Assembly: GCA_903878805.1 (NCBI GenBank)
Contig: CAIRJF010000033.1
Location: forward strand, 41,606 to 105,605
DNA: 64,000 nucleotides
Direction of reading: 5' to 3'
From: an uncultured Verrucomicrobia subdivision 3 bacterium
Lineage (GTDB): Bacteria; Verrucomicrobiota; Verrucomicrobiia; Limisphaerales; UBA11358
The position numbers and the translations under genes were made by a program. This document shows positions 62,056 to 64,000 of this stretch, piece after piece (the first letter of the stretch is position 1; every line of letters begins with the position of its first letter). Below the pieces are notes generated by a model, which was not told the DNA's origin, made no database searches, and was given only the letters and a program-made list of their open reading frames with translations.

Positions 62056-62667
62056 TCACGGCAGCTGGATCCACACCAGCGTCCCAACGGGCAGCAAATC
62101 AAAGAGCGGAATCAAATCCGCGTCGGCGAGGTGGATACAGCCATGCGAGGCTGGCCGGCCGAGCGATGCCTGATCTGATGTGCCGTGGATATAAACATAG
62201 CGCGCATAGGTGTCCACGTCGCCGCCTTGGTTGAAGCCCGGTTCCAGACCCTCGAGCCACATGATCCGCGTGGTGATACCGGCGGCGGCAAATTTGGGGT
62301 CCGAGGTGTGACCGACCACAACGCGCGAGTTGAAAACCGTTCCCGCCGGTTCGCCCGCACCAATTTTTTCGGCGATACGATGCAGGCCGCGTGGCGTGCA
62401 GTTGGAATCCTTCAGTTCGCCGATGCCAAAGCGTGACGTTGAGCAGGAAAATGTTTTCACAAACTTGCCATCTTCAAATAGCGAAAGTTTCTGACTGGAA
62501 ATATGCACGACCAAAATGAATTTTGTCGGCGGAATCTTTAGCTTGTCGCAAGTGGCGAGACAGGCTTCGGGAATTTTAGTTTGAGAATTCATAAAACGCA
62601 GGTTCGCGCAGCCGGAAGTCAACATCACCGCCGCGCTCATCAGCAAAATTAGAACACGTCGGTTCAT
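62056..62667 (-). CDS. L,D-transpeptidase (YkuD), lipoprotein
   Basis: Peptidoglycan cross-linking or protein-anchoring enzyme of the periplasm. The 203-residue product has a lipobox (AAVMLTSGCANL). The YkuD domain runs from KFILVVHISSQKLSLFEDGK to the end, with STSRFGIGELKDSNCTPRGL and the catalytic HGTSDQASLGRPASHGCIHL (His, Ser-His-Gly-Cys). No LysM domain is present. It lies 3 bp after argA on the same strand. Confidence 0.93.
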   Translation of the reverse strand: MNRRVLILLMSAAVMLTSGCANLRFMNSQTKIPEACLATCDKLKIPPTKFILVVHISSQKLSLFEDGKFVKTFSCSTSRFGIGELKDSNCTPRGLHRIAEKIGAGEPAGTVFNSRVVVGHTSDPKFAAAGITTRIMWLEGLEPGFNQGGDVDTYARYVYIHGTSDQASLGRPASHGCIHLADADLIPLFDLLPVGTLVWIQLP

Positions 62668-62670
62668 GGC

Positions 62671-63957
62671 CTACGCCTTCACCAGTTTTTTCACCAGCAC
62701 CTTCGAGTTGCGTCCGCTCTGGTCATATTTTTCGCGGCGCGCGGGCGGCAGATCGGCTGGCGTGCCTTCGGCAAAGCCGCCCTTGGATTGAAAATAAGTG
62801 AACGCCTGCGTCGAGAGCGTGAGTAGTTCGCTCAACCCGATTTCGCGCGCCTTGTTCTCGACGAATTGGATCAGCTTGCGCCCGATGCCCTGATTTTCGT
62901 GCAACGAACTGACATAAAGACACGCGAGTTCGCCCTTTTTCGATTCGGGATAAACGTGCAGCGCTACGCACGCGACCGGATTTTTATCAATTTCAAAAAT
63001 AAAATAATCGCCAAGATTTTTTTCAATTGTCGCCCGCGTGCGTTTCACCAATTCGTCGGATTCAACGGCCACTTTCGTGAGCAATTGAATCGCGCGGATG
63101 TCCTTTTTCTTCGCGGGCCGGATCTGCTGATACTCGTTCGCGTAAATTAAAGTGCCAATGCCGTCGTTGGAAAAAACTTCCGCGAGCAAACCTTCGTCCA
63201 CCTTGCCGTTGATGATGTGGACGCGCGGAATGCCGGCCTTGCACGCGGCGGCAGCGTGCTGCGCTTTCGACAAAATTTCCGGCGCGAAACCCGCGCTGTT
63301 CGTCGCCAACAATTTTTCCAGTTCCGCCACGAGCAGTTGCCGCACGAGCAGACCGTTGCAGATCAAACCGTCGCTCGACGTGATGAAAATTAATTTTATC
63401 GCCTTCAGCGCCTCGGCGACCGCGAGCGCGACGCCGTCGGAATTGACGCGATACGTCCGGCCATCGCCGTCGAAGCCGAGCGGCGGAATCACGGGCACGA
63501 CATCTTGCGCGAGCAACGTCTGCAGCAGCGAGGTGTCCACGCGCTCGACCTTGCCGGTGAACTGATGATCCACGCCGCCGATGATGCCGAGCGGATGCGC
63601 GATGATGACGTTCGTGCTGGCGGCGCGCAGGTCGTTCGCCGAAAGGCCTTCGAGAATTTCGTGAGTCAGCCGGTTCGCCGCCGTGAGCGCAAGCTTGAGC
63701 GTGGCCGCGTCCGTGATGCCCGCGCCGTCGAGGTCGGACGCGGAAGATTTTTGTTCGTCCGCCAGCAATTTTATTTGCGCCGACGCGCCGTGGACCAGCA
63801 CCACGCGGATGTTCAACGACCGCAGCACCGCCACGTCCAGCAGGAGCGTGGCGAAGTTTTCGTCGGTGACGATCGCGCCGTCAATCGCGAGGACGAACGT
63901 CTTCTCGCGGAATTGCGGAATGTATTGCAGGATGCCCCGCAGGTCGGTCGGTTTCAT
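62671..63957 (-). CDS. argA: Amino-acid N-acetyltransferase (N-acetylglutamate synthase)
   Basis: Acetylates glutamate with acetyl-CoA, first step of arginine synthesis. The 428-residue product has an N-terminal amino-acid-kinase-like domain (TFVLAIDGAIVTDENFATLL, RVVLVHGASAQIKLLADEQ, VVPVIPPLGFDGDGRTYRVN) that serves as the arginine sensor. The C-terminal GNAT domain has YFIFEIDKNPVACVALHVYP, CLYVSSLHENQGIGRKLIQF and LLTLSTQAFTYFQSKGG. The CoA-binding ENQGIGRKL loop is intact. The 43 bp to the window end show nothing further. Confidence 0.94.
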   Translation of the reverse strand: MKPTDLRGILQYIPQFREKTFVLAIDGAIVTDENFATLLLDVAVLRSLNIRVVLVHGASAQIKLLADEQKSSASDLDGAGITDAATLKLALTAANRLTHEILEGLSANDLRAASTNVIIAHPLGIIGGVDHQFTGKVERVDTSLLQTLLAQDVVPVIPPLGFDGDGRTYRVNSDGVALAVAEALKAIKLIFITSSDGLICNGLLVRQLLVAELEKLLATNSAGFAPEILSKAQHAAAACKAGIPRVHIINGKVDEGLLAEVFSNDGIGTLIYANEYQQIRPAKKKDIRAIQLLTKVAVESDELVKRTRATIEKNLGDYFIFEIDKNPVACVALHVYPESKKGELACLYVSSLHENQGIGRKLIQFVENKAREIGLSELLTLSTQAFTYFQSKGGFAEGTPADLPPARREKYDQSGRNSKVLVKKLVKA

Positions 63958-64000
63958 TTCAACGGAGAATAAGTAAGCAGATTTGCGCGGGATTCAAATA

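Noticed and set aside
1..64000. CRISPR arrays, insertion sequences, prophage or integrase genes
   Set aside because: No regularly spaced repeats and no transposase, integrase or phage structural gene can be read on either strand.

Overview
The window reads as a contiguous piece of chromosome from a free-living Gram-negative member of the Verrucomicrobiota, most likely the Pedosphaera/Limisphaerales side of the phylum. This is inference from gene content, not a database match: Obg without its C-terminal domain, FkbM and DUF2723 proteins, many small exported proteins ending in W..FYRL-type tails, and housekeeping genes interleaved with short palindromic dispersed repeats. I see no phage, insertion sequence, CRISPR array or plasmid gene. 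Almost all of the window is coding, the minus strand dominates, and the only gap above 300 bp (26052-26496) holds a probable 6S RNA.

Layout. 1-1842: the N-terminal two thirds of ftsK (runs off the window) and a tRNA-Val(GAC). 1864-7016: hexuronate catabolism, with uxaC and uxaE flanking a secreted ricin-domain protein that may be a polysaccharide lyase, plus a decayed second uxaE tail next to uxaC. 7175-9649: grpE-dnaJ-rsmE. 9810-15952: FkbM methyltransferase; an ECF sigma / small membrane protein / DUF2723-TPR operon; a GT2 glycosyltransferase. 15985-22432: small lipoprotein, ymdB, an SPC-type metal P-ATPase, alaS. 22628-27885: a large multi-PAS hybrid kinase broken by an A10 tract, the 6S candidate, rarA. 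27925-31207: HEAT / PATAN (DUF4388) / roadblock-like / nadC operon. 31368-37598: typA, a DUF3095 cyclase-like protein, a mannose-1-phosphate guanylyltransferase, trpA, aroC. 37644-45117: a TPR protein and, convergent to it, the most interesting locus. 45260-51867: exported proteins, DAHP synthase, a large conserved protein of unknown role, a damaged ABC ATPase, a dienelactone hydrolase. 51873-56227: rsmD, obg, rpmA, rplU, mazG, proB. 56371-62015: two SCO-type proteins, cytochrome bd oxidase (cydAB), an outer-membrane protein and a DUF2946-like protein. 62056-63957: an L,D-transpeptidase and argA.

The best candidate for a new system is 39063-45117. Five minus-strand genes, the last four tightly packed (7-nt gap, then two ATGA overlaps), encode in transcription order a FadL-type long-chain fatty-acid outer-membrane channel, an alpha/beta hydrolase, a PhcB-like SAM methyltransferase, a polytopic PhcS-like sensor kinase, and a receiver protein carrying a degenerate kinase domain (PhcR/PhcQ-like). 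This resembles the Ralstonia phcBSRQ fatty-acid methyl-ester quorum-sensing operon, with an uptake channel and a possible signal esterase added.

Two genes (the hybrid kinase and fadL) are each broken by one base in a homopolymer. The shared pattern suggests sequencing or assembly error first, transcriptional slippage or phase variation second. Other oddities are an ABC ATPase lacking the segment between signature and Walker B, acidic insertions in Obg and AlaS, a GDSL-like protein without its catalytic residues, and a CusF-SCO fusion with a CX5C metal motif.
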